NCBI GenBank assembly: GCA_019104905.1
Contig: JAHRXB010000295.1
Location: 1 to 6,811, forward strand
Length of the DNA: 6,811 bases
Origin: Bdellovibrio sp.
GTDB taxonomy: Bacteria; Bdellovibrionota; Bdellovibrionia; Bdellovibrionales; Bdellovibrionaceae
Reading direction: 5' to 3'
The notes under the pieces are model-generated. The model made no database searches and was not told the origin of the DNA. It worked only from the letters and a program-made list of their open reading frames with translations. The translations under genes were made by a program, and so were the position numbers. Within the stretch, counting starts at the first letter, position 1; every line of letters begins with the position of its first letter. Positions 1-6,488 of this stretch are shown here, in pieces.

Positions 1-650
1 GGAAAGTTTTCGCGGGTGAAGACACCAATGGCTACAATCATAGCGTCCCCCTTCCCTATAGCTTTCCCAATAAAGCGACCTATCCCATTCCTAATGCAGG
101 CCTTTTCCACTGGCTTCTCACTCAAAACGGAGTTAGCGGAACAGAGTGGACAAACATCCTGACCGAAGAGCGACAAACTGTCGGCACCAAGGACTATGCC
201 TACTATCTAACGCCGGCCACGTGCAGTGCTGTGACATTTACAAACAGTGCTCAGGAAAAAGGGATGTCGGCGGACGACCCTATCGTTCGTTCGGATCTGC
301 AAATGAATAACGATTTTTATCTTTACTATCACAATGGCGCGAACTCGACTCTTCGTTTGGATTACTCTACCACCGGAACTGCGATGGATTTGGATTTAAT
401 TCTTTACTATGGAACTTATGTCTACTTCGAAGACTCTTATTGGTACGCGGGAAAATCTTCGCCCTATATCGCTAAGTACAGTCGCACCGTCGGCGGCACC
501 AGCGAACAAATCAATCTCGGCGGTTTGCCCGCTGGATTCTATATGTTGAATGTAAAAATAAATATGTACGGCAAAAGCTCTCAATCAGGAACCGCCAGCT
601 ACACCATTAAAAAGGATGGAACTCAACTATGCGGAACAGAACGACCCTGA
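1..650 (+). CDS. 3' end of a probable exported protein with a C-terminal PPC-like beta domain (5' end outside window)
   Basis: I do not recognise the specific protein. The frame is open from base 3 to the TGA at 648-650, giving 215 residues with no stop, so the gene starts upstream of the window. A GTG at 231 is an internal valine codon and not a convincing start, because the coding pattern runs smoothly through it. The first 75 residues are rich in Pro, Asn and aromatic residues. The last 140 or so look like a beta-sandwich: a DLDLILYYG strand, then SEQINLGGLPAGFYMLNVKI, then a final GTASYTI strand. This order (D-L-D-L strand, E-x-I, L-P-A-G-x-Y turn) resembles the pre-peptidase C-terminal domain (PPC, PF04151), which is common at the C-terminus of secreted peptidases. 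A catalytic domain may therefore lie upstream, but none is visible here. Two cysteines (in ATCSA and QLCGT) flank the domain and could form a disulfide. The PPC assignment is by pattern only. Confidence 0.7.
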   Translation, partial: KVFAGEDTNGYNHSVPLPYSFPNKATYPIPNAGLFHWLLTQNGVSGTEWTNILTEERQTVGTKDYAYYLTPATCSAVTFTNSAQEKGMSADDPIVRSDLQMNNDFYLYYHNGANSTLRLDYSTTGTAMDLDLILYYGTYVYFEDSYWYAGKSSPYIAKYSRTVGGTSEQINLGGLPAGFYMLNVKINMYGKSSQSGTASYTIKKDGTQLCGTERP

Positions 651-1192
651 CCGTAATCCTCTTCGGTCTTATCATCGGAATTTCAGGTGCCGCCTATGTT
701 AAAGACAAGGCGAAGGCCCAAAGACACCCTTCCTCCGTTGGTGATAAAAAAATTTGGATGCCCACACCTTTGGGAAAACATCTCGCCCTATTAAAGGTCG
801 AAATCACTTCGCCCGAGTCGATTCCAGAAGCTGGCTCTGATGAGGTGACTCTCACAGGGCGGATCCTAGTGAATCAAGAGCTGCAAGGGGATCTCTCCTA
901 TTCCTGGAGTTTACCCGAGGACGTACAAGTCGTTGATGGACAAGTCAGCGACAGTTTTTCAAACGTAAAAAATGGACAGATCGTCGAGGTCAAAATCACC
1001 GTCAGCGGTTTTAATAAAGAAAAACAAAGACTGATTTCTTTGCAAGCGTCTGGAAAGAAGGGTGCCGAAGTTTTGGGGAATTCCGCCGTGGTTGCCAGCC
1101 GCCCGGAAGACACCTGGGAGGCTGTCGCCCCCGAGATGCGCCAGGCAGCCGAAGCGCAACTGGGCACTTCGAAGTCTGATCGTGGCCAGTAG
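629..1192 (+). CDS. Hypothetical exported or membrane-anchored protein with an Ig/PKD-like beta region
   Basis: This is a 187-residue protein that I do not recognise. The N-terminus is basic (MRNR) and followed by an uncharged hydrophobic run at about residues 6-24 (TVILFGLIIGISGAAYV). It is either a signal peptide, cut near ISGA or KAKA, or an uncleaved signal anchor. There is no cysteine, so it is not a lipoprotein. Residues 55-140 alternate in the manner of a beta-sandwich: VEITSPE, DEVTLTGRILV, LSYSWSLPEDVQVVDGQV, GQIVEVKITVSGF and QRLISLQA. The YSWSLPE-to-VEVKITV layout resembles PKD or Ig-like domains of surface and periplasmic proteins. The tail after residue 160 is polar, probably partly helical. 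The ATG lies 22 bases inside the preceding gene, with GGA at 618-620 (8-base spacing) and AAGGA at 612-616 as ribosome-binding candidates. The overlap suggests translational coupling and a shared job, but that job is unknown. Confidence 0.8.
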   Translation: MRNRTTLTVILFGLIIGISGAAYVKDKAKAQRHPSSVGDKKIWMPTPLGKHLALLKVEITSPESIPEAGSDEVTLTGRILVNQELQGDLSYSWSLPEDVQVVDGQVSDSFSNVKNGQIVEVKITVSGFNKEKQRLISLQASGKKGAEVLGNSAVVASRPEDTWEAVAPEMRQAAEAQLGTSKSDRGQ

Positions 1193-1198
1193 TTCTAA

Positions 1199-1759
1199 TT
1201 AAACGGGAATGACTTCAATCTCGGGATTGAATTGGTCTCTCAAAATCCCTTCAATCGCCATCAAGGTTCCGGATGTGGCACTAGGGCAAGTTCCGCACGC
1301 CCCTTGATAGAATACATAAAGTCTATTGTCTTCATACTTCACGATATCCAAGTCACCACCATCGCCCTGAAGACCCGGACGAACCGTTTCATCCAAAATC
1401 TCTTCGATCCTTTGAACTTCAGGAGGCTGACTAGCTCGACGCATTTTCTTTTCATCGACACGAGTCACATTAGGATTGTGAGCTGGCATTCTGGTTTGAA
1501 TCACTGAACACACGTTTTTTTGAATCTCTTCAGGATCCGCATCAAAATTGTGAGTGATGGTAATGACGTTTTGGAAAAAGTGAACCTGACGAACACCCTC
1601 CACCTGAAAAAGCGACGATGCCAAAAGACTTTGTTCGGCTTCTTTGGCATCTGCATAGGTCGCCTTGCCTTCAGTTAAAACGGGGCGATCCAAGACAAAC
1701 TTCCATGCATTGGGGTTGGGGGTTGCTTGAATTCTGATTAGAACATCTTGAGTGCTCAT
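1199..1759 (-). CDS. nfu: Nfu-type iron-sulfur cluster carrier, two-domain (Nfu N-terminal plus NifU C-terminal)
   Basis: This 186-residue cytoplasmic protein should bind a cluster between protomers and deliver it to apoproteins. Residues 7-95 match the Nfu N-terminal domain (PF08712): IRIQATPNPNAWKF near the start and a VEGVRQVHFFQNVITIT strand. Residues 114-183 match the NifU C-terminal domain (PF01106): IEEILDETVRPGLQGDGGD followed by GACGTCPSA. C155 and C158 form the CxxC that ligates the cluster. The order and length are those of mitochondrial NFU1-like proteins, unlike E. coli NfuA, whose N-terminal domain is a degenerate A-type carrier. The ATG overlaps the sufS stop as ATGA (4 bases). 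A GGGAG at 1768-1772 sits 8 bases upstream, inside sufS, so translation is probably coupled. It is the last gene of the operon and may replace SufA, which is absent here. Confidence 0.95.
   Translation of the reverse strand: MSTQDVLIRIQATPNPNAWKFVLDRPVLTEGKATYADAKEAEQSLLASSLFQVEGVRQVHFFQNVITITHNFDADPEEIQKNVCSVIQTRMPAHNPNVTRVDEKKMRRASQPPEVQRIEEILDETVRPGLQGDGGDLDIVKYEDNRLYVFYQGACGTCPSATSGTLMAIEGILRDQFNPEIEVIPV
1214..1231. terminator. Candidate hairpin at the convergent junction
   Basis: TTCAATC, a TCGG loop, and GATTGAA make a perfect 7-bp stem at the end of nfu, 22 bases past the stop of the plus-strand gene at 1192. For plus-strand transcripts it is followed by TTGGTCTCTC, only a moderately T-rich tract. 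For minus-strand transcripts no T-tract follows directly. The stem has only two GC pairs. It is the best terminator candidate in the junction but a weak one, and such a stem can occur by chance in a window this long. Confidence 0.25.
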
Positions 1760-2985
1760 AACAACATCTCCCGGGCTTTGGCCACGGCTTTTACTAACGC
1801 ATCAATATCTTCACGATTATTATACACTGAAAAAGAAGCCCGTACGGTGCCAGGAATTCCCAGTCTGGCCATCAACGGCTGAGTGCAGTGGTGACCCGCA
1901 CGAACGGCAACTCCTTCTTGATCCAGGATCTGACCGACGTCCGAATGGTGAGTTCCTTTTAAGTTAAAAGAGATAATAGGCCCTTTGTTGGACGCAGTTC
2001 CAAATATTTTCAAATCTGGAATCATCTCCAGTTTCGTCGTGGCCTCCTTAAGCAGCTCCATTTCATAGGCGTGAATCTTTTCAAATCCGATTTTTTCCAT
2101 GAAATCAATAGCCGCGTGAAGACCGATAGCCCCTTCCACATGGGGAGTTCCAGCTTCGAATCGAAATGGCACCTCATTGAAAGTGGTTTTTTCCACTGTC
2201 ACCTTGGCAATCATACTTCCGCCCCCTTGATAAGGAGGCATTTGATCCAAGATCTCTTTTTTTCCGTACAAAACACCAAATCCGAAAGGACCAAAAAGTT
2301 TATGAGCCGAAAAAACAAAGAAATCACAGTCGATCTTTTGCACATCAACGGGAGACTGAGAAACAATCTGTGCACCATCAATCAGAACTTTGGCTCCCAC
2401 CTCATGAGCTAACTTCGTCAGCAAGGCCATATCATTGTTGGTGCCTAAGACATTGGAACACGCCGTGAAGGCCACCATTTTTGTCTTTGCAGACAACTTC
2501 TTTTTGAAGTCTTCTAAATCCAATTCGCCATTGTCGAGAATTTTAGCCGCAAGAACTTGCGCCCCGACTTTCTCAGCCACCATCTGCCAAGGGACGATAT
2601 TTCCGTGATGCTCCATCTCGGTGATCAGAATCTCATCGCCCGCTTTCAAATTTGTCAGACCCCAAGAATGAGCGACCAAATTGACACCCTCTGTGGTGCC
2701 GCGAACAAAAACAATTTCTTCGATTTGTTTGGCGTGCAGAAATTCCGCCACTTTTTGACGAGCGGCTTCGAAGGCCTGTGTCGCCACGTCGCCAAGATAG
2801 TGGGCCCCTCGGTGTACATTGGAAGTCTCATAAGAATAAAAATGAGAAATGCGATCCACCACGGCCTTGGGTTTTAAGGTTGTGGCCGCGCTATCAAGAT
2901 AGCGCAATGTTTTACCGTGAACCTTTTGGCTCAAAGCCGGAAACTCGTTACGTACAGAGGAAAAGAGACTTTCTAATTCGCTCAT
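1756..2985 (-). CDS. sufS: SufS, PLP-dependent cysteine desulfurase
   Basis: SufS converts L-cysteine to L-alanine and leaves a persulfide on its active-site cysteine, supplying sulfur for cluster assembly in the cytoplasm. The 409-residue length is normal for this class V aminotransferase family (group II desulfurase, about 406 residues). Key residues are visible: H126 in TEMEHHGNIV stacks on PLP, D203 and Q206 are in LIDGAQ, K229 in FSAHKL forms the Schiff base, and C367 in RAGHHCTQPLM carries the persulfide. All lie three residues later than the E. coli numbers as I recall them, so there are no indels between them. The N-terminal RYLDSAATTLKP and the RGTTEG phosphate-binding loop are also intact. 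The start gives the expected N-terminus. Its Shine-Dalgarno AAGGG (2989-2993) overlaps the sufD stop codon and lies only 3 bases from the ATG, closer than for its neighbours. No SufE or SufU partner is encoded beside it. Confidence 0.97.
   Translation of the reverse strand: MSELESLFSSVRNEFPALSQKVHGKTLRYLDSAATTLKPKAVVDRISHFYSYETSNVHRGAHYLGDVATQAFEAARQKVAEFLHAKQIEEIVFVRGTTEGVNLVAHSWGLTNLKAGDEILITEMEHHGNIVPWQMVAEKVGAQVLAAKILDNGELDLEDFKKKLSAKTKMVAFTACSNVLGTNNDMALLTKLAHEVGAKVLIDGAQIVSQSPVDVQKIDCDFFVFSAHKLFGPFGFGVLYGKKEILDQMPPYQGGGSMIAKVTVEKTTFNEVPFRFEAGTPHVEGAIGLHAAIDFMEKIGFEKIHAYEMELLKEATTKLEMIPDLKIFGTASNKGPIISFNLKGTHHSDVGQILDQEGVAVRAGHHCTQPLMARLGIPGTVRASFSVYNNREDIDALVKAVAKAREMLL
1768..1772 (-). 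promoter_or_regulatory. Ribosome binding site of nfu inside sufS
   Basis: The minus strand reads GGGAG, 8 bases before the nfu ATG, within the last codons of sufS. Together with the ATGA stop-start overlap it fixes the nfu start and points to translational coupling. Confidence 0.65.
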
Positions 2986-2988
2986 ACA

Positions 2989-2993
2989 CCCTT
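2989..2993 (-). promoter_or_regulatory. Ribosome binding site of sufS overlapping the sufD stop codon
   Basis: The minus strand reads TAAGGGTGTATG. The AAGGG shares two bases with the sufD TAA and is only 3 bases from the sufS ATG. Such a close site would be served best by ribosomes finishing sufD, suggesting coupled synthesis of SufD and SufS. The other suf genes have 8-9 base spacing. Confidence 0.55.
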
Positions 2994-4251
2994 ACCGATT
3001 CAGACTCAAACGGCTGAACGCCTCGTCCAATTGGCGAGACAACCATTTTTGAATGTTCTCGTCAGAAATTTTATAAATCACTTCAGAAAGGAATCCATAG
3101 CTCAACATCGGGATGGCCTTTTCTTTAGGAATCGCACGAGATTGAAGATAAAAAAGCTCTTCACGATTCAGTTGCCCCACAGTAGATCCATGAGCCGCCT
3201 TTACGTCGTCCGCGTAGATCTCAAGACTGGGCTTGCTATCGGCTTCGGCCTTGGAACTTAAAATAAGGTTGTTATTGAGTTGAGCTGAGTTCGCCTTCTG
3301 AGCGCCCTTTTGAATCAACACCTTGCCACAGAAGACGGCGCGCGATTCGCCATCCAGAATCCCTTTGTACAACTGATTGGTGTTGCATTCACCCACCGCA
3401 TGATCAATCAAAGACGTGTTGTCAACGTGTTGAGACCCCTGAACGGCGTAAACACCCAGAATCTCGGAGTTCGATCCCGGTCCTTTCAAAACAACTTCCA
3501 AAGTATGGCGGGACAAACCTGCACCCGTGGCAAAAGCCAGACTTTCCAAGTTGGCATTTTTTTCTACACACAAACGAGTGCGACCAATATTGATGGCGCT
3601 CTCATTGTCACCCTGAACACGCACGTACGTGACCTTGGCGCTTTCGCCGACATGAAGATCTAATACGGAATTCACAAAATAAGAAACTCCAGCTTTGCCA
3701 TAGTAACTTTCCATGAATTTCACTGAAGAGCGTGCGCCCACCTCGACGTACAGACGAGGATGCACCATCAATGCAGGCCCCCCCTCCACAGACGTGAAAA
3801 AGATGAAATTCACAGGTTTTTCCACAGAGGTCTCTTTCGCCAAAGAAAGAGCAAAGGGTTTGGCCAAATAGGCCCCATTCAGAGCATCAAAAGCATCGTC
3901 AAAATGATTCGGATATTCAGAAAGTTCCCGCAAAGAAAATCCCGTGGGCAGCTCTTCAGAAAGCGTTTTATTAAGAACGCCATTAAAGAACACCACATTC
4001 GTAAAAGCCGGGTTCAAACGTTTTTTAATCTCAAGAATCGTATCGTGATTAGGCTCAACCGGGTTAAAAGCACTGGGCATGAAGTTCACTTCACTCAATA
4101 CCTTCACGCTGGTGTAGTGCCACTCTTCATCTTTACGGGTCGGAAGACCCTTATTAAGGGCATAGTCATAACCCGCCTGTCGGAAAGAGGCCAGGGCCCC
4201 CTCGGCAGGATAAGCTTGACTGAATCTCTCGTAGGTTGAAAGTAGGTTCAT
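2992..4251 (-). CDS. sufD: SufD, scaffold subunit of the SufBC2D cluster assembly complex
   Basis: SufD (419 residues) pairs with SufB and binds one SufC. The SufB-SufD interface is where the nascent cluster is assembled. An N-terminal helical region (residues 1-60, with GLPTRKDEEWHYTS typical of SufD) precedes a right-handed beta-helix core (about 145-345). The conserved C-terminal block follows at about 341-387: PSLEIYADDVKAAHGSTVGQ, then LFYLQSRAI, then MLSYGF. H354 aligns with E. coli SufD H360, which is required for cluster formation. The position two residues earlier, cysteine (C358) in E. coli, is alanine here (A352). The assignment as SufD and not a second SufB rests on the IYADDVKAAHG form of the motif and the shorter length. 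The ATG is 3 bases after the sufC stop, with GGAGA at 4260-4264 inside sufC at 8-base spacing, so translation is tightly linked to sufC. Confidence 0.96.
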   Translation of the reverse strand: MNLLSTYERFSQAYPAEGALASFRQAGYDYALNKGLPTRKDEEWHYTSVKVLSEVNFMPSAFNPVEPNHDTILEIKKRLNPAFTNVVFFNGVLNKTLSEELPTGFSLRELSEYPNHFDDAFDALNGAYLAKPFALSLAKETSVEKPVNFIFFTSVEGGPALMVHPRLYVEVGARSSVKFMESYYGKAGVSYFVNSVLDLHVGESAKVTYVRVQGDNESAINIGRTRLCVEKNANLESLAFATGAGLSRHTLEVVLKGPGSNSEILGVYAVQGSQHVDNTSLIDHAVGECNTNQLYKGILDGESRAVFCGKVLIQKGAQKANSAQLNNNLILSSKAEADSKPSLEIYADDVKAAHGSTVGQLNREELFYLQSRAIPKEKAIPMLSYGFLSEVIYKISDENIQKWLSRQLDEAFSRLSLNR

Positions 4252-4254
4252 GAT

Positions 4255-5007
4255 TTACTTCTCCAACCAGTCATAGCCTTTTTCTTCTAGCTTCAAGGCC
4301 AAAGAGCTATCACCTGTTTCAACAATTTTTCCATTCACCAAAACGTGGACAAAGTCCGGCTTAATGTAATCCAAAAGTCTTTGATAGTGAGTCACCAAGA
4401 TGATGGCGTTGTCTTTACGACGAAGTTTATTGACACCTTCTGACACCACACGAAGCGCGTCGATATCCAAACCCGAGTCCGTTTCATCAAGAAGAGCCAA
4501 GCGTGGAGACAAAACCGCCATCTGCAAAATTTCATTCTTCTTTTTTTCTCCGCCCGAAAAACCCGTATTTACCGGGCGATCCAAGTATTCCGGCTTCATG
4601 CTGACCAGCTTTAACTTCTGAGTAAGAAACTCGCGAAATTCCCCTTCAGGCATCGGCTCAGAACCTTGATGCTGTAAGATCGAATTAAATGCCGTGTGCA
4701 AGAAGGTGAAGTTAGAAACACCCGGAACCTCAATAGGATATTGGAATGCCAAGAAGATGCCTTCTTTGGCGCGTTGATCCGGCTCCAGCTCCAAAAGATT
4801 TTGCATGTGGAAGTTGATTTCATAATTTACTTCTCCGCCGGTGACTTGATAGGCCGGATGTCCTGCCAAAACCTTTGAAAGCGTCGACTTGCCAGAGCCA
4901 TTCGGCCCCATGATGGCATGAACTTCCCCCGCCTTCACAGTCAGGTTTAAACCCTTAAGAATTTCTTTTTCTTCAACACGCGCATGGAGATTTTTAATTT
5001 CTAACAT
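4255..5007 (-). CDS. sufC: SufC, ABC-type ATPase of the SufBC2D complex
   Basis: SufC is a soluble ABC ATPase that docks on SufB and SufD. ATP binding dimerises it and rearranges the scaffold during cluster assembly. The 250-residue length is normal (E. coli 248). Motifs in order are Walker A GPNGSGKST at 34-42 (K40), Q-loop Q89 in AFQYP, signature SGGEKKKNEI at 151-160, Walker B LALLDE with D174 and catalytic E175, D-loop DSGLD, and the H-loop H207 in LVTHYQR. The stretch LDYIKPDFVHVL after the H-loop is characteristic of SufC as opposed to transporter ATPases, and there is no membrane subunit nearby. The start is supported by AAAGG at 5016-5020, 8 bases before the ATG. The 29-base gap from sufB is the largest in the operon and contains a short palindrome. 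Confidence 0.97.
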   Translation of the reverse strand: MLEIKNLHARVEEKEILKGLNLTVKAGEVHAIMGPNGSGKSTLSKVLAGHPAYQVTGGEVNYEINFHMQNLLELEPDQRAKEGIFLAFQYPIEVPGVSNFTFLHTAFNSILQHQGSEPMPEGEFREFLTQKLKLVSMKPEYLDRPVNTGFSGGEKKKNEILQMAVLSPRLALLDETDSGLDIDALRVVSEGVNKLRRKDNAIILVTHYQRLLDYIKPDFVHVLVNGKIVETGDSSLALKLEEKGYDWLEK

Positions 5008-5023
5008 TTTCTTTACCTTTGAC

Positions 5024-5036
5024 TGTCTTTAAGACA
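5024..5036. repeat. 13-base palindrome in the sufB-sufC gap
   Basis: TGTCTTTAAGACA has perfect 6-base arms around one central base and fills the space between the sufB stop and the sufC ribosome binding site. As RNA it could fold only as a weak 4-bp stem (UGUC/GACA) with a 5-base loop, so a terminator role is unlikely. It could be a protein-binding site, an RNA processing site or chance. Confidence 0.5.
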
Positions 5037-6488
5037 CTAACCCACAGAGTTTTCTAATTTCATTTCAATCAACTTCACTGCCTCAACGGAAAACTCCAAA
5101 GGAAGTTCTTTAAAGACTTCTTTGCAGAATCCGTTCACCAGCATCGAAATTGTTTTTTCCATATCCAAACCGCGCGACTGCAAATAGAAGATTTGATCTT
5201 CGCTGATCCGCGAAGTGGTCGCTTCGTGTTCAATCGTTGCGGTTTTATTTTTCACTTCAATATAAGGGAAGGTGCTGGCACTGCACTGATCACCGACCAA
5301 CATCGAATCACACTGCGAGTAGTTTCGCGCATTCTCTGCCGAAGGCATGATCTTCACCTGACCACGATACGCATTGGAAGATCGATCTGTCGAAATCCCT
5401 TTGGAAATGATGGTGCTCTTCGTGTTTTTACCGATATGGATCATCTTGGTTCCGGTATCGGCTTGCATCAGATCATGCGTGAGTGCCACTGAGTAAAACG
5501 CTCCCTCAGACCCCTCTCCTTGCAAGATGCAAGAAGGATACTTCCAGGTGATTGCAGAGCCTGACTCTACCTGAGTCCATGAAATCTTCGAGTTCTTGCC
5601 GGCGGCTTTTCCACGCTTGGTTACGAAGTTATAAATGCCGCCACGGCCCTCTTTGTCGCCGGTGTACCAGTTTTGCACTGTCGAATATTTAATTTCTGCA
5701 TTATCAAAGGCGATCAACTCAACCACAGCGGCATGAAGTTGATTTTCATCTCGCTGAGGCGCCGTACATCCCTCAAGATAGTTCACGTAACCACCCTCAT
5801 CGCAAACCAAAAGAGTGCGCTCAAACTGTCCAGTGTCTTTGGCGTTAATACGGAAGTAGGTGGAAAGATCAATTGGACAACGAACCCCCTTGGGGATGTA
5901 GCAGAAAGAGCCATCCGTAAAGACCGCCGCATTTAAAGCCGCATAGTAGTTGTCCGTGTACGGAACGACAGAACCCAAGTGTTTCTTAACAAGATCTGGA
6001 TACTTTTGAACGGCCTCAGAAATAGAGCAGAAGATCACCCCAGCCTTATCCAGAACCTCCGTGTGTGTTGTGCCCACAGAGACGGAGTCAAAAACCACGT
6101 CGACGGCAATACCAGAAATACGCTTTTGCTCGGAAAGAGGAATTCCTAATTTTTCGAAGGTTTTAATAAGTTCGGGATCCAGATCATCCAAGGATTTGGG
6201 CTTATCCGCTTCGCTTTGCTTTTTCGGCGCGGAATAGTAACGAATCGCTTGAAAGTCGATCTTAGGGTAAGAGACGTGAGCCCAAGTGGGTTCTTCCATC
6301 GTCAACCAATGGCGATAGGCTTTTAAACGATACTCAAGCATCCACTCAGGTTCATTCTTTTTAGACGAGATCAGACGAATGATATCTTCATTCAGGCCCA
6401 GTTGAACCGCGTCGGTTTCAATATCGGTCGTAAAACCATACTTGTATTCATAACTCTCAAGAGGATTGTTGGAGGATTTGTTATCCAT
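5037..6488 (-). CDS. sufB: SufB, cluster-building scaffold subunit of SufBC2D
   Basis: SufB (483 residues from the chosen ATG) is the subunit on which sulfur arrives and the cluster is built, within SufBC2D in the cytoplasm. The N-terminus [11 protein letters not shown] leads into [11 protein letters not shown], typical of SufB, and the C-terminus LPLEFSVEA to NSVG is native. C393 in SQCDSML and E422 in IEHEATTS match E. coli C405 and E434 at the SufB-SufD interface. C241 in YLEGCTAP matches E. coli C254, the proposed sulfur acceptor. The N-terminal CxxCxxxC of E. coli SufB is missing. The ATG at 6488 is preferred because AGAGG (6498-6502) lies 9 bases upstream and the protein then starts like its family. 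A TTG at 6539 would add 17 Gln-rich residues ([10 protein letters not shown] and so on) that read as regulator codons out of frame. The ATG overlaps the regulator gene by 8 bases. Confidence 0.96.
   Translation of the reverse strand: MDNKSSNNPLESYEYKYGFTTDIETDAVQLGLNEDIIRLISSKKNEPEWMLEYRLKAYRHWLTMEEPTWAHVSYPKIDFQAIRYYSAPKKQSEADKPKSLDDLDPELIKTFEKLGIPLSEQKRISGIAVDVVFDSVSVGTTHTEVLDKAGVIFCSISEAVQKYPDLVKKHLGSVVPYTDNYYAALNAAVFTDGSFCYIPKGVRCPIDLSTYFRINAKDTGQFERTLLVCDEGGYVNYLEGCTAPQRDENQLHAAVVELIAFDNAEIKYSTVQNWYTGDKEGRGGIYNFVTKRGKAAGKNSKISWTQVESGSAITWKYPSCILQGEGSEGAFYSVALTHDLMQADTGTKMIHIGKNTKSTIISKGISTDRSSNAYRGQVKIMPSAENARNYSQCDSMLVGDQCSASTFPYIEVKNKTATIEHEATTSRISEDQIFYLQSRGLDMEKTISMLVNGFCKEVFKELPLEFSVEAVKLIEMKLENSVG

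Noticed and set aside
231..650. Complete 139-residue gene starting at GTG 231
   Set aside because: The frame stays open back to the window edge with similar residue composition, and there is no clear ribosome site before 231, so this is the tail of a longer gene.
3832..3851. Perfect 7-bp inverted repeat CTCTTTC/GAAAGAG with a 6-base loop inside sufD
   Set aside because: It is deep inside a conserved reading frame with no T-tract after it on either strand, and such stems are expected by chance a few times in a window this long.
3859..3868. 10-base palindrome TTTGGCCAAA within sufD
   Set aside because: It is short and within coding sequence, with no second copy noticed nearby. Chance is the simplest explanation.
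3760..4239. 159-codon open frame on the plus strand, antisense to sufD
   Set aside because: It lies wholly within sufD on the opposite strand. Its product is a highly basic Arg/Lys-rich string without domain patterns, as expected for a shadow of a real gene.
4255..5007. SufC as the ATPase of an ABC transporter
   Set aside because: No membrane subunit is nearby, the sequence around the signature and H-loop is SufC-specific, and the gene sits between sufB and sufD.
5193..5492. 99-codon plus-strand open frame antisense to sufB
   Set aside because: The sufB frame on the other strand has unmistakable family motifs across this stretch, and the antisense product shows no recognisable features.
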